The position numbers and the translations under genes were made by a program. A stretch of DNA of 64,000 nt from Archivesica marissinica (taxonomy: Eukaryota > Mollusca > Bivalvia > Venerida > Vesicomyidae). The notes under the pieces were generated by a model. The model was not told where the DNA came from and made no database searches. It saw only the letters and a list, made by a program, of their open reading frames with translations. This document shows, in pieces, positions 1 to 11,534 of this stretch. The DNA lies in contig CM026386.1 of NCBI GenBank assembly GCA_014843695.1, positions 14,264,952 to 14,328,951 of the forward strand, read 5' to 3'. Numbering within the stretch: the stretch's first letter is position 1; every line of letters starts with the position of its first letter.

Positions 1-26
1 ATTTCCCTGTGAAGGCGTTTGACATT
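1..26 (-). CDS. Type A sushi exon, 5' part only (window edge)
   Basis: First 26 bases of a type A exon after its acceptor (minus strand), encoding the start of the module up to the first sequon. The rest lies left of the window. Confidence 0.8.
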
Positions 27-248
27 CTGAAAGTATTAAACACATATTAAACAGTTAATTCGTGTTAGACATTTCGTTGATATTTAACATGTTAATACAC
101 AACAATATTTTATACTGGCTGCTTAATCACAATGATGTATTACTTATATATGTATATATTTCAACTGCTAATGGGCTTCACTCTGAATACATTGCATTAA
201 TGGTCTTAATATCATTTCATTCAATCATTGATTTGTTTCTAACTTTAC

Positions 249-452
249 CTAGTTTTGTGCAGTTCTCCAAGTCTCCAAATTGTGCATTATCTCCACACGT
301 GACATTCCTTGTTTCATGAGATGTTGCGTTTGTGCTAAACCCGTAACCACGTGCACATTTGTATTTTAAATCATCTCCGTAATGAAAGATCGTATTTATT
401 GAGTTGATCGTTAACAATTCTGTTTCATTTCCCTGTGAAGGCGTTTGACATT
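249..452 (-). CDS. Type A sushi (CCP) exon, STNATS variant
   Basis: A 204-bp phase 1-1 exon encoding one 68-residue sushi-like module. Cysteines are at residues 2, 33, 53 and 65. The spacing, the YKCARGYGF block and the C-x-TP start fit the complement control protein fold (C1-C3, C2-C4 disulfides, extracellular binding). The Trp normally found before the last Cys is Phe59. N-linked sequons are NET (9), NAT (42), NVT (50) and NCT (64). Donor GTAAAG and acceptor TTTCAG are intact. It shares its variant bases (AGCACAAAC, AAAATAC) and the following intron with the plus-strand exon at 10905-11108. Confidence 0.85.
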
Positions 453-673
453 CTGAAAGTATTAAACACATATTAAACAGTTAATTCGTGTTAGACATTT
501 CGTTGATATTTAACATGTTAATACACAACAATATTTATACTGGCTGCTTAATCACAATGATGTATTACTTATAAATGTATATATTTCAACTGCTAATGGG
601 CTTCACTCTGCATCCATTGCATTAATGGTCTTAATATCATTTCATTCAATCATTGATTTGTTTCTAACTTTAC

Positions 674-877
674 CTAGTTTTGTGCAGTTCTCCAAGTCTC
701 CAAACTGTGCATTATCTCCACACGTGACATTCCTTGTTTCATGAGATGTTGCGTTTTTGCTAAACCCGTAACCACGTGCACATTTGTATTTCAAATCATC
801 TCCGTAATGAAAGATCGTATTTATTGAGCTGATCGTTAACAATTCTGTTTCATTTCCCTGTGAAGGCGTTTGACATT
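674..877 (-). CDS. Type A sushi exon
   Basis: Intact, near consensus. The one clear change is Asn to Ser in the TINS segment (TISS). All four Cys and four sequons are kept. Confidence 0.83.
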
Positions 878-1099
878 CTGAAAGTATTAAACATATATTA
901 AACAGTTAATTCGTGTTAGACATTTCGTTGATATTTAACATGTTAATACACAACAATATTTTATACTGGCTGCTTAATCACAATGATGTATTACTTATAT
1001 ATGTATATATTTCAACTGCTAATGGGCTTCACTCTGCATCCATTGCATTAATGGTCTTAATATCATTTCATTCAATCATTGATTTGTTTCTAACTTTAC

Positions 1100-1303
1100 C
1101 TAGTTTTGTGCAGTTCTCCAAGTCTCCAAATTGTGCATTATCTCCACACGTGACATTCCTTGTTTCATGAGATGTTGCGTTTTTGCTAAACCCGTAACCA
1201 CGTGCACATTTGTATTTCAAATCATCTCCGTAATGAAAGATCGTATTTATTGAGTTGATCGTTAACAATTCTGTTTCATTTCCCTGTGAAGGCGTTTGAC
1301 ATT
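1100..1303 (-). CDS. Type A sushi exon, consensus
   Basis: Intact consensus module with four Cys, four sequons and both splice sites. The intron just before it has ATATGTTTAATAC instead of the usual TGTGTTTAATAC lead-in. Confidence 0.83.
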
Positions 1304-1525
1304 CTGAAAGTATTAAACATATATTAAACAGTTAATTCGTGTTAGACATTTCGTTGATATTTAACATGTTAATACACAACAATATTTTATACTGGCTGCT
1401 TAATCACAATGATGTATTACTTATATATGTATATATTTCAACTGCTAATGGGCTTCACTCTGAATCCATTGCATTAATGGTCTTAATATCATTTCATTCA
1501 ATCATTGATTAGTTTCTAACTTTAC

Positions 1526-1729
1526 CTAGTTTTGTGCAGTTCTCCAAGTCTGCAAACTGTGCATTATCTCCACAGGAGACATTCCTTGTTTCATGAGATG
1601 TTGCGTTTTTGCTAAACCCGTAACCACGTGCACATTTGTATTTCAAATCATCTCCGTAATGAAAGATCGTATTTATTGAGTTGATCGTTAACAATTCTGT
1701 TTCATTTCCCTGTGAAGGCGTTTGACATT
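1526..1729 (-). CDS. Type A sushi exon, NVS/FADLENC variant
   Basis: Intact. The third sequon is NVS and the block before the last Cys reads FADLENC instead of FGDLENC. This variant recurs at 4960-5163 and, with its own changes, at 7070-7273 and 13040-13243. Confidence 0.83.
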
Positions 1730-1948
1730 CTGAAAGTATTAAACACATATTAAACAGTTAATTCGTGTTAGACATTTCTTTAATATTTAACATGTTAATA
1801 CACAACAATATTTATACTGGCTGCTTAATCAATGATGTATTACTTATATATGTATATATTTCAACTGCTAATGGGCTTCACTCTGCATCCATTGCATTAA
1901 TGGTCTTAATATCATTTCATTCAATCATTGATTTGTTTCTAACTTTAC

Positions 1949-2152
1949 CTAGTTTTGTGCAGTTCTCCAAGTCTCCAAACTGTGCATTATCTCCACACGT
2001 GACATTCCTTGTTTCATGAGATGTTGCGTTTTTGCTAAACCCGTAACCACGTGCACATTTGTATTTCAAATCATCTCCGTAATGAAAGATCGTATTTATT
2101 GAGTTGATCGTTAACAATTCTGTTTCATTTCCCTGTGAAGGCGTTTGACATT
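1949..2152 (-). CDS. Type A sushi exon, consensus
   Basis: Intact consensus module with NVT as third sequon; splice sites intact. Confidence 0.83.
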
Positions 2153-2384
2153 CTGAAAGTATTAAACACATATTAAACAGTTAATTCGTGTTAGACATTT
2201 CGTTGATATTTAACATGTTAATACACAACAATATTTTATACTGGCTGCTTAATCTGATATTTTGACAATGATGTATTACTTATATGTGTATATATTTCAA
2301 CTGCTAATGGGCTTCACTCTGCATCCATTGCATTAATGGTCTTAATATCATTTCATTCAATCATTGATTTGTTTCTAACTTTAC

Positions 2385-2588
2385 CTAGTGTTGTGCAGTT
2401 CTCCAAGTCTCCAAACTGTGCATTATCTCCACACTTGACATTCCTTGTTTCATGAGATGTTGCGTTTTTGCTAAACCCGTAACCACGTGCACATTTGTAT
2501 TTCAAATCATCTCCGTAATGAAAGATCGTATTTATTGAGTTGATCGTTAACAATTCTGTTTCATTTCCCTGTGAAGGCGTTTGACATT
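2385..2588 (-). CDS. Type A sushi exon, NVKC/NCTTLG variant
   Basis: Intact. NVT is replaced by NVK, which removes the third sequon, and the end reads NCTTLG. The plus-strand exon 13897-14100 has the same pair of changes. Confidence 0.83.
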
Positions 2589-2810
2589 CTGAAAGTATTA
2601 AACACATATTAAACAGTTAATTCGTGTTAGACATTTCGTTGATATTTAACATGTTAATACACAACAATATTTTATACTGGCTGCTTAATCACAATGATGT
2701 ATTACTTATATATGTATATATTTCAACTGCTAATGGGCTTCACTCTGCATCCATTGCATTAATGGTCTTAATATCATTTCATTCAATCATTGATTTGTTT
2801 CTAACTTTAC

Positions 2811-3014
2811 CTAGTTTTGTGCAGTTCTCTAAGTCTCCAAACTGTGCATTATCTCCACACGTGACATTCCTTGTTTCATGAGATGTTGCGTTTTTGCTAA
2901 ACCCGTAACCACGTGCACATTTGTATTTCAAATCATCTCCGTAATGAAAGATCGTATTTATTGAGTTGATCATTAACAATTCTGTTTCATTTCCCTGTGA
3001 AGGCGTTTGACATT
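2811..3014 (-). CDS. Type A sushi exon, LMINS variant
   Basis: Intact. Thr to Met in LTINS, a change shared with the next two exons upstream in transcription and with 35829 and 36255 in contig 3. Confidence 0.83.
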
Positions 3015-3246
3015 CTGAAAGTATTAAACACATATTAAACAGTTAATTCGTGTTAGACATTTCGTTGATATTTAACATGTTAATACACAACAATATTTTA
3101 TACTGGCTGCTTAATCTGATATTTTGACAATGATGTATTACTTATATGTGTATATATTTCAACTGCTAATGGGCTTCACTCTGAATCCATTGCATTAATG
3201 GTCTTAATATCATTTCATTCAATCATTGATTTGTTTCTAACTTTAC

Positions 3247-3448
3247 CTAGTTTTGTGCAGTTCTCCAAGTCTCCAAACTGTGCATTATCTCCACACGTGA
3301 CATCCTTGTTTCATGAGATGTTGCGTTTTGCTAAACCCGTAACCACGTGCACATTTGTATTTCAAATCATCTCCGTAATGAAAGATCGTATTTATTGAGT
3401 TGATCATTAACAATTCTGTTTCATTTCCCTGTGAAGGCGTTTGACATT
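3247..3448 (-). pseudogene. Type A sushi exon with two 1-base deletions
   Basis: 202 bp instead of 204. One base is missing in GACATTCC and one in the T run of GCGTTTTTG, so the second half is out of frame. Splice sites are intact. Both losses lie in or next to short homopolymers, so sequencing or consensus error is as likely as real decay. Confidence 0.7.
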
Positions 3449-3670
3449 CTGAAAGTATTAAACACATATTAAACAGTTAATTCGTGTTAGACATTTCGTT
3501 GATATTTAACATGTTAATACACAACAATATTTTATACTGGCTGCTTAATCACAATGATGTATTACTTATATATGTATATATTTGAACTGCTAATGGGCTT
3601 CACTCTGCATCCATTGCATTAATGGTCTTAATATCATTTTATTCAATCATTGATTTGTTTCTAACTTTAC

Positions 3671-3874
3671 CTAGTTTTGTGCAGTTCTCCAAGTCTCCAA
3701 ACTGTGCATTATCTCCACACGTGACATTCCTTGTTTCATGAGATGTTGCGTTTTTGCTAAACCCGTAACCACGTGCACATTTGTATTTCAAATCATCTCC
3801 GTAATGAAAGATCGTATTTATTGAGTTGATCATTAACAATTCTGTTTCATTTCCCTGTGAAGGCGTTTGACATT
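3671..3874 (-). CDS. Type A sushi exon, LMINS variant
   Basis: Intact; LMINS with otherwise consensus residues, four Cys and four sequons. Confidence 0.83.
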
Positions 3875-4106
3875 CTGAAAGTATTAAACACATATTAAAC
3901 AGTTAATTCGTGTTAGACATTTCGTTGATATTTAACATGTTAATACACAACAATATATTATACTGGCTGCTTAATCTGATATTTTGACAATGATGTATTA
4001 CTTATATATGTATATATTTCAACTGCTAATGGGCTTCACTCTGCATCCATTGCATTAATGGTCTTAATATCATTTCATTCAATCATTGATTAGTTTCTAA
4101 CTTTAC

Positions 4107-4310
4107 CTAGTTTTGTGCAGTTCTCCAAGTCTCCAAACTGTGCATTATCTCCACACGAGACATTCCTTGTTTCATGAGATGTTGCGTTTTTGCTAAACCC
4201 GTAACCACGTGCACATTTGTATTTCAAATCATCTCCGTAATGAAAGATCGTATTTATTGAGTTGATCGTTAACAATTCTGTTTCATTTCCCTTTGAAGGC
4301 GTTTGACATT
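4107..4310 (-). CDS. Type A sushi exon, SKG/NVS variant
   Basis: Intact. Gln to Lys in the PSQG segment (PSKG), NVS third sequon and FGDLENC, matching plus-strand exon 12180-12383. Confidence 0.83.
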
Positions 4311-4532
4311 CTGAAAGTATTAAACACATATTAAACAGTTAATTCGTGTTAGACATTTCGTTGATATTTAACATGTTAATACACAACAATATTTTATACT
4401 GGCTGCTTAATCACAATGATGTATTACTTATATATGTATATATTTCAACTGCTAATGGGCTTCACTCTGAATCCATTGCATTAATGGTCTTAATATCATT
4501 TCATTCAATCATTGATTTGTTTCTAACTTTAC

Positions 4533-4736
4533 CTAGTTTTGTGCAGTTCTCCAAGTCTCCAAATTGTGCATTATCTCCACACGTGACATTCCTTGTTTCA
4601 TGAGATGTTGCGTTTGTGCTAAACCCGTAACCACGTGCACATTTGTATTTCAAATCATCTCCATAATGAAAGATCGTATTTATTGAGTTGATCGTTAACA
4701 ATTCTGTTTCATTTCCCTGTGAAGGCGTTTGACATT
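4533..4736 (-). CDS. Type A sushi exon, STNATS variant
   Basis: Intact. STNATS instead of SKNATS; TAT replaces TAC for the Tyr of HYGDD (silent). Confidence 0.83.
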
Positions 4737-4959
4737 CTGAAAGTATTAAACACATATTAAACAGTTAATTCGTGTTAGACATTTCGTTGATATTTAACAT
4801 GTTAATACACAACAATTTTATACTGGCTGCTTTGATATGACAATGATGTATTACTTATATATGTATATATTTCAACTGCTAATGGGCTTCACTCTGCATC
4901 CATTGCATTAATGGTCTTAATATCATTTCATTCAATCATTGATTAGTTTCTAACTTTAC

Positions 4960-5163
4960 CTAGTTTTGTGCAGTTCTCCAAGTCTGCAAACTGTGCATTA
5001 TCTCCACACGAGACATTCCTTGTTTCATGAGATGTTGCGTTTTTGCTAAACCCGTAACCACGTGCACATTTGTATTTCAAATCATCTCCGTAATGAAAGA
5101 TCGTATTTATTGAGTTGATCGTTAACAATTCTGTTTCATTTCCCTGTGAAGGCGTTTGACATT
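4960..5163 (-). CDS. Type A sushi exon, NVS/FADLENC variant
   Basis: Intact; same amino-acid variant as the exon at 1526-1729. Confidence 0.83.
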
Positions 5164-5386
5164 CTGAAAGTATTAAACATATATTAAACAGTTAATTCGT
5201 GTTAGACATTTCGTTGATATTTAACATGTTAATACACAACAATATTTTATACTGGCTGCTTAATCATAATGCAATGTATTACTTTATATGTATATATTTC
5301 AACTGCTAATGGGCTTCACTCTGCATCCATTGCATTAATGGTCTTAATATCATTTCATTCAATCATTGATTTGTTTCTAACTTTAC

Positions 5387-5587
5387 CTAGTTTTGTGCAG
5401 TTCTCCAAGTCTCCAAACTGTGCATTATCTCCACACGTGACATTCCTTGTTTCATGAGATGTTGCGTTTTTGCTAAACCCGTAACCACGTGCACATTTGT
5501 ATTTCAAATCTCCGTAATGAAAGATCGTATTTATTGAGTTGATCGTTAACAATTCTGTTTCATTTCCCTGTGAAGGCGTTTGACATT
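5387..5587 (-). CDS. Type A sushi exon with one codon deleted
   Basis: 201 bp: one Asp codon of the GDD block is missing and the frame is kept. Four Cys and four sequons remain; splice sites are normal. Confidence 0.8.
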
Positions 5588-5809
5588 CTGAAAGTATTAA
5601 ACACATATTAAACAGTTAATTCGTGTTAGACATTTCGTTGATATTTAACATGTTAATACACAACAATATTTTATACTGGCTGCTTAATCACAATGACGTA
5701 TTACTTATATATGTATATATTTGAACTGCTAATGGGCTTCACTCTGCATCTATTGTTTTAATGGTCTTAATATCATTTCATTCATCCAATGACATTTTTC
5801 TAACATTAC

Positions 5810-5827
5810 CTAGTTTTGTGCAGTTCT
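5810..5827 (-). CDS. Type A sushi exon, 3' end only (cut by gap)
   Basis: Last 18 bases of an exon before the gap, encoding NCTKL. Its donor reads GTAATG, and the adjoining intron differs from the other units at many bases, so this is a more diverged unit. Confidence 0.65.
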   Translation of the reverse strand, partial: RTAQN

Positions 5828-6827
5828 NNNNNNNNNNNNNNNNNNNNNNNNNNNNNNNNNNNNNNNNNNNNNNNNNNNNNNNNNNNNNNNNNNNNNNNNN
5901 NNNNNNNNNNNNNNNNNNNNNNNNNNNNNNNNNNNNNNNNNNNNNNNNNNNNNNNNNNNNNNNNNNNNNNNNNNNNNNNNNNNNNNNNNNNNNNNNNNNN
6001 NNNNNNNNNNNNNNNNNNNNNNNNNNNNNNNNNNNNNNNNNNNNNNNNNNNNNNNNNNNNNNNNNNNNNNNNNNNNNNNNNNNNNNNNNNNNNNNNNNNN
6101 NNNNNNNNNNNNNNNNNNNNNNNNNNNNNNNNNNNNNNNNNNNNNNNNNNNNNNNNNNNNNNNNNNNNNNNNNNNNNNNNNNNNNNNNNNNNNNNNNNNN
6201 NNNNNNNNNNNNNNNNNNNNNNNNNNNNNNNNNNNNNNNNNNNNNNNNNNNNNNNNNNNNNNNNNNNNNNNNNNNNNNNNNNNNNNNNNNNNNNNNNNNN
6301 NNNNNNNNNNNNNNNNNNNNNNNNNNNNNNNNNNNNNNNNNNNNNNNNNNNNNNNNNNNNNNNNNNNNNNNNNNNNNNNNNNNNNNNNNNNNNNNNNNNN
6401 NNNNNNNNNNNNNNNNNNNNNNNNNNNNNNNNNNNNNNNNNNNNNNNNNNNNNNNNNNNNNNNNNNNNNNNNNNNNNNNNNNNNNNNNNNNNNNNNNNNN
6501 NNNNNNNNNNNNNNNNNNNNNNNNNNNNNNNNNNNNNNNNNNNNNNNNNNNNNNNNNNNNNNNNNNNNNNNNNNNNNNNNNNNNNNNNNNNNNNNNNNNN
6601 NNNNNNNNNNNNNNNNNNNNNNNNNNNNNNNNNNNNNNNNNNNNNNNNNNNNNNNNNNNNNNNNNNNNNNNNNNNNNNNNNNNNNNNNNNNNNNNNNNNN
6701 NNNNNNNNNNNNNNNNNNNNNNNNNNNNNNNNNNNNNNNNNNNNNNNNNNNNNNNNNNNNNNNNNNNNNNNNNNNNNNNNNNNNNNNNNNNNNNNNNNNN
6801 NNNNNNNNNNNNNNNNNNNNNNNNNNN
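5828..6827. other. Assembly gap, exactly 1,000 N
   Basis: A run of 1,000 N. Both edges fall inside type A exons, and the exons are on opposite strands on the two sides. The round length suggests a placeholder gap of unknown size. Confidence 0.98.
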
Positions 6828-6838
6828 CACAAAACTAG
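6828..6838 (+). CDS. Type A sushi exon, last 11 bases (cut by gap)
   Basis: Exon end CACAAAACTAG followed by donor GTAAAG; the rest is in the N gap. Confidence 0.65.
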
Positions 6839-7069
6839 GTAAAGTTAGTAAAAATCAATGATTGAATGAAATGATATTAAGACCATTAATGCAATGGATG
6901 CAGAGTGAAGCCCATTAGCAGTTGAAATATATACATATATAAGTAATACATCATTGTCAAAATATCAGATTAAGCAGCCAGTATAAAATATTGTTGTGTA
7001 TTAACATGTTAAATATCAACGAAATGTCTAACACGAATTAACTGTTTAATATGTGTTTAATACTTTCCG

Positions 7070-7273
7070 AATGTCAAACGCCTTCAAAGGGAAATGAAAC
7101 AGAATTGTTAACGATCAACTCAATAAATACGATCTTTCATTACGGAGATGATTTGAAATACAAATGTGCACGTGGTTATGGGTTTAGCAAAACCGCAACA
7201 TCTCATGAAACAAGGAATGTCTCGTGTGGAGATAATGCACAGTTTGCAGACTTGGAGAACTGCACAAAACTAG
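7070..7273 (+). pseudogene. Type A sushi exon with lost 3' splice site
   Basis: The open frame is intact (204 bp) but the acceptor reads TTTCCG instead of TTTCAG, so the AG is missing and the exon would probably be skipped. Residues: SKTATS, which loses the NAT sequon; NVS; FADLENC. Because all neighbours are phase 1-1, skipping leaves the frame unchanged. Confidence 0.65.
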
Positions 7274-7495
7274 GTAAAGTTAGAAACAAATCAATGATTG
7301 AATGAATTGACATTAAGACCATTAATGAAATGGATGCAGAGTGAAGCCCATTAGCAGTTGAAATATATACATATATAAGTAATACATCATTGTGATTAAG
7401 CAGCTAGTATAAAATATTGTTGTGTATTAACATGTTAAATATCAACGAAATGTCTAACACGAATTAACTGTTTAATATGTGTTTAATACTTTCAG

Positions 7496-7699
7496 AATGT
7501 CAAACGCCTTCAAAGGGAAATGAAACAGAATTGTTAACGATCAACTCAATAAATACGATCTTTCATTACGGAGATGATTTGAAATACAAATGTGCACGTG
7601 GTTACGGGTTTAGCAAAAACGCAAAATCTCATGAAACAAGGAATGTCACGTGTGGAGATAAGGCACAGTTTGGAGACTTGGAGAACTGCACAAAACTAG
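7496..7699 (+). CDS. Type A sushi exon, NAKS/GDKAQ variant
   Basis: Intact. NAKS destroys the second sequon; GDKAQ replaces GDNAQ; PSKG start segment; four Cys kept. Confidence 0.84.
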
Positions 7700-7921
7700 G
7701 TAAAGTTAGAAACAAATCAATGATTGAATGAAATGATATTAAGACCATTAATGCAATGGATGCAGAGTGAAGCCCATTAGCAGTTGCAATATATACATAT
7801 ATAAGTAATACATCATTGTGATTAAGCAGCCAGTATAAAATATTGTTGTGTATTAACATGTTAAATATCAATGAAATGTCTAACACGAATTAACTGTTTA
7901 ATATGTGTTTAATACTTTCAG

Positions 7922-8125
7922 AATGTCAAACGCCTTTAAAGGGAAATGAAACAGAATTGTTAACGATCAACTCAATAAATACGATCTTTCATTACGGAGA
8001 TGATTTGAAATACAAATGTGCACGTGGTTACGGGTTTAGCAAAAACGCAACATCTCATGAAACAATGAATGTCACGTGTGGAGATAATACACAGTTTGGA
8101 GACTTGGAACACTGCACAAAACTAG
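7922..8125 (+). CDS. Type A sushi exon, PLKG/LEHC variant
   Basis: Intact. PLKG, TMNVTC, DNTQ and LEHCTK. The last change removes the NCT sequon beside the fourth Cys. Confidence 0.84.
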
Positions 8126-8347
8126 GTAAAGTTAGAAACAAATCAATGATTGAATGAAATGACATTAAGACCATTAATGCAATGGATGCAGAGTGAAGCC
8201 CATTAGCAGTTGAAATATATACATATATAAGTAATACATCATTGTGATTAAGCAGCCAGTATAAAATATTGTTGTGTATTAACATGTTAAATATCAACGA
8301 AATGTCTAACACGAATTAACTGTTTAATATGTGTTTAATACTTTCAG

Positions 8348-8551
8348 AATGTCAAACGCCTTCACAGGGAAATGAAACAGAATTGTTAACGATCAACTCA
8401 ATAAATACGATCTTTCATTACGGAGATGATTTGAAATACAAATGTGCACGTGGTTACGGGTTTAGCACAAACGCAACATCTCATGAAACAAGGAATGTCA
8501 CGTGTGGAGATAATGCACAATTTGGAGACTTGGAGAACTGCACAAAACTAG
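8348..8551 (+). CDS. Type A sushi exon, STNATS variant
   Basis: Intact; STNATS with otherwise consensus residues. Confidence 0.84.
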
Positions 8552-8773
8552 GTAAAGTTAGAAACAAATCAATGATTGAATGAAATGATATTAAGACCAT
8601 TAATGCAATGGATGCAGAGTGAAGCCCATTAGCAGTTGAAATATATACATATATAAGTAATACATCATTGTTATTAAGCAGCCAGTATAAAATATTGTTG
8701 TGTATTAACATGTTAAATATCAACGAAATGTCTAACACGAATTAACTGTTTAATATGTGTTTAATACTTTCAG

Positions 8774-8977
8774 AATGTCAAACGCCTTCACAGGGAAATG
8801 AAACAGAATTGTTAACGATCAACTCAATGAATACGATCTTTCATTACGGAGATGATTTGAAATACAATTGTGCACGTGGTTACGGGTTTAGCAAAAACGC
8901 AACATCTCATGAAACAAGGAATGTCACGTGTGGAGATAATGCACAGTTTGGAGACTTGGAAAACTGCACAACACTAG
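8774..8977 (+). CDS. Type A sushi exon, YNCARG/NCTTLG variant
   Basis: Intact. Lys to Asn just before the second Cys (YNCARG), NSMNT, and NCTTLG at the end. Confidence 0.84.
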
Positions 8978-9198
8978 GTAAAGTTAGAAACAAATCAATG
9001 ATTGAATGAAATGATATTAAGACCATTAATGCAATGGATGCAGAGTGAAGCCCATTAGCAGTTGAAATATATACATATATAAGTAATACATCATTGTGAT
9101 TAAGCAGCCAGTATAAAATATTGTTGTGTATTAACATGTTAAATATCAACGAAATGTCTAACACGAATTAACTGTTTAATATGTGTTAATACTTTCAG

Positions 9199-9399
9199 AA
9201 TGTCAAACGCCTTCAAAGGGAAATGAAACAGAATTGTTAACGATCAACTCAATAAATACGATCTTTCATTACGGAGATGATTTGAAATACAAATGTGCAC
9301 GTGGTTAGGTTTAGCAAAAACGCAACATCTCATGAAACAAGGAATGTCACGTGTGGAGATAATGCACAGTTTGGAGACTTGGAGAACTGCACAAACTAG
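9199..9399 (+). pseudogene. Type A sushi exon with frameshifts
   Basis: 201 bp. Two bases are missing in GGTTACGGG, giving an immediate in-frame TAG after the third-quarter GGT, and one base is missing in the A run of CACAAAACTAG. The preceding intron has also lost one T of TGTGTTTAAT. Splice sites are intact. Confidence 0.72.
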
Positions 9400-9621
9400 G
9401 TAAAGTTAGAAACAAATCAATGATTGAATGAAATGATATTAAGACCATTAATGCAATGGATGCAGAGTGAAGCCCATTAGCAGTTGAAATATATACATAT
9501 ATAAGTAATACATCATTGTGATTAAGCAGCCAGTATAAAATATTGTTGTGTATTAACATGTTAAATATCAACGAAATGTCTAACACGAATTAACTGTTTA
9601 ATATGTGTTTAATACTTTCAG

Positions 9622-9825
9622 AATGTCAAACGCCTTTAAAGGGAAATGAAACAGAATTGTTAACGATCAACTCAATAAATACGATCTTTCATTACGGAGA
9701 TGATTTGAAATACAAATGTGCACGTGGTTACGGGTTTAGCAAAAACGCAACATCTCATGAAACAAGGAATGTCACGTGTGGAGATAATGCACAGTTTGGA
9801 GACTTGGAGAACTGCACAAAACTAG
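9622..9825 (+). CDS. Type A sushi exon, PLKG variant, donor GTACAG
   Basis: Intact reading frame with PLKG. Its donor is GTACAG rather than GTAAAG, still a usable GT site. The following intron has several changes of its own. Confidence 0.83.
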
Positions 9826-10047
9826 GTACAGTTAGAAACAAATCAATGATTGAATAAAATGATATTAAGACCATTAATCTAATGGATGCAGGGTGAAGCC
9901 AATTAGCAGTTGAAATATATACATATATAAGTAATACATCATTGTGATTAAGCAGCCAGTATAAAATATTGTTGTGTATTAACATGTTAAATATCAACGA
10001 AATGTCTAACACGAATTAACTGTTTAATATGTGTTTAATACTTTCAG

Positions 10048-10251
10048 AATGTCAAACGCCTTCACAGGGAAATGAAACAGAATTGTTAACGATCAACTCA
10101 ATAAATACGATCTTTCATTACGGAGATGATTTGAAATACAAATGTGCACGTGGTTACGGGTTTAGCAAAAACGCAACATCTCATGAAACAAGGAATGTCA
10201 CGTGTGGAGATAATGCACAGTTTGGAGACTTGGAGAACTGCACAAAACTAG
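10048..10251 (+). CDS. Type A sushi exon, consensus
   Basis: Intact consensus module with all four Cys and sequons. Confidence 0.84.
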
Positions 10252-10473
10252 GTAAAGTTAGAAACTAATCAATGATTGAATGAAATGATATTAAGACCAT
10301 TAATGCAATGGATTCAGAGTGAAGCCCATTAGCAGTTGAAATATATACATATATAAGTAATACATCATTGTGATTAAGCAGCCAGTATAAAATATTGTTG
10401 TGTATTAACATGTTAAATATCAACGAAATGTCTAACACGAATTAACTGTTTAATATATGTTTAATACTTTCAG

Positions 10474-10677
10474 AATGTCAAACGCCTTCACAGGGAAATG
10501 AAACAGAATTGTTAACGATCAACTCAATAAATACGATCTTTCATTACGGAGATGATTTGAAATACAAATGTGCACGTGGTTACGGGTTTAGCAAAAACGC
10601 AACATCTCATGAAACAAGGAATGTCACGTGTGGAGATAATGCACAGTTTGGAGACTTGGAGAACTGCACAAAACTAG
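10474..10677 (+). CDS. Type A sushi exon, consensus
   Basis: Intact consensus module; the upstream intron has TATATGTTTAATAC as at 1100-1303 on the minus strand. Confidence 0.84.
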
Positions 10678-10904
10678 GTAAAGTTAGAAACAAATCAATG
10701 ATTGAATGAAATGATATTAAGACCATTAATGCAATGGATGCAGAGTGAAGCCCATTAGCAGTTGAAAATATATATATAAGTAATACATCATTGTCAAATA
10801 TCAGATTAAGCAGCCAGTATAAAAATTGTTGTGTATTAACATGTTAAATATCAACGAAATGTCTAACACGAATTAACTGTTTAATATGTGTTTAATACTT
10901 TCAG

Positions 10905-11108
10905 AATGTCAAACGCCTTCACAGGGAAATGAAACAGAATTGTTAACGATCAACTCAATAAATACGATCTTTCATTACGGAGATGATTTAAAATACAAAT
11001 GTGCACGTGGTTACGGGTTTAGCACAAACGCAACATCTCATGAAACAAGGAATGTCACGTGTGGAGATAATGCACAATTTGGAGACTTGGAGAACTGCAC
11101 AAAACTAG
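10905..11108 (+). CDS. Type A sushi exon, STNATS variant
   Basis: Intact. Carries AAAATAC (silent), AGCACAAAC and GCACAATTTGG. The following intron has GCAATGTATTC where others have GCAATGGATGC. The same combination occurs on the minus strand at 1-452. Confidence 0.84.
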
Positions 11109-11330
11109 GTAAAGTTAGAAACAAATCAATGATTGAATGAAATGATATTAAGACCATTAATGCAATGTATTCAGAGTGAAGCCCATTAGCAGTTGAAATA
11201 TATACATATATAAGTAATACATCATTGTGATTAAGCAGCCAGTATAAAATATTGTTGTGTATTAACATGTTAAATATCAACGAAATGTCTAACACGAATT
11301 AACTGTTTAATATGTGTTTAATACTTTCAG

Positions 11331-11534
11331 AATGTCAAACGCCTTCACAGGGAAATGAAACAGAATTGTTAACGATCAACTCAATAAATACGATCTTTCA
11401 TTACGGAGATGATTTAAAATACAAATGTGCACGTGGTTACGGGTTTAGCACAAACGCAACATCTCATGAAACAAGGAATGTCACGTGTGGAGATAATGCA
11501 CAATTTGGAGACTTGGAGAACTGCACAAAACTAG
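11331..11534 (+). CDS. Type A sushi exon, STNATS variant
   Basis: Intact; the exon repeats the variant bases of the preceding exon, so these two modules look like a recent unit duplication. Confidence 0.84.

Larger units (their letters stand above)
1..5827 (-). repeat. Tandem array of type A sushi-exon units, minus strand (contig 1)
   Basis: About 13 complete and 2 cut units of 423-436 bp, each holding one 204-bp exon and a ~220-230-bp intron. Read on the minus strand each exon has acceptor TACTTTCAG and donor GTAAAG. Introns are nearly as alike as exons, which points to recent amplification or homogenisation rather than selection on the protein alone. The array is opposite in direction to all other sushi exons in the window and ends at a fixed-size N gap, so its orientation relative to the rest may be an assembly choice. 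The left end runs off the window. Confidence 0.9.

Noticed and set aside
62..319. Repeated ~85-codon open frame on the strand opposite to the sushi exons (starts MLDISLIFN)
   Set aside because: It spans intron and exon of each unit on the antisense strand, has no independent splice or domain support, and exists in every unit simply because the units are copies. The sushi frame explains the conserved Cys and splice sites.
1..6838. Genuine giant palindrome of sushi arrays around 5828-6827
   Set aside because: The centre is a placeholder gap and unit order does not mirror across it, so a real inverted structure is not supported by the sequence alone.
5761..6861. Long open frames across the N runs
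   Set aside because: They consist of unknown bases only.
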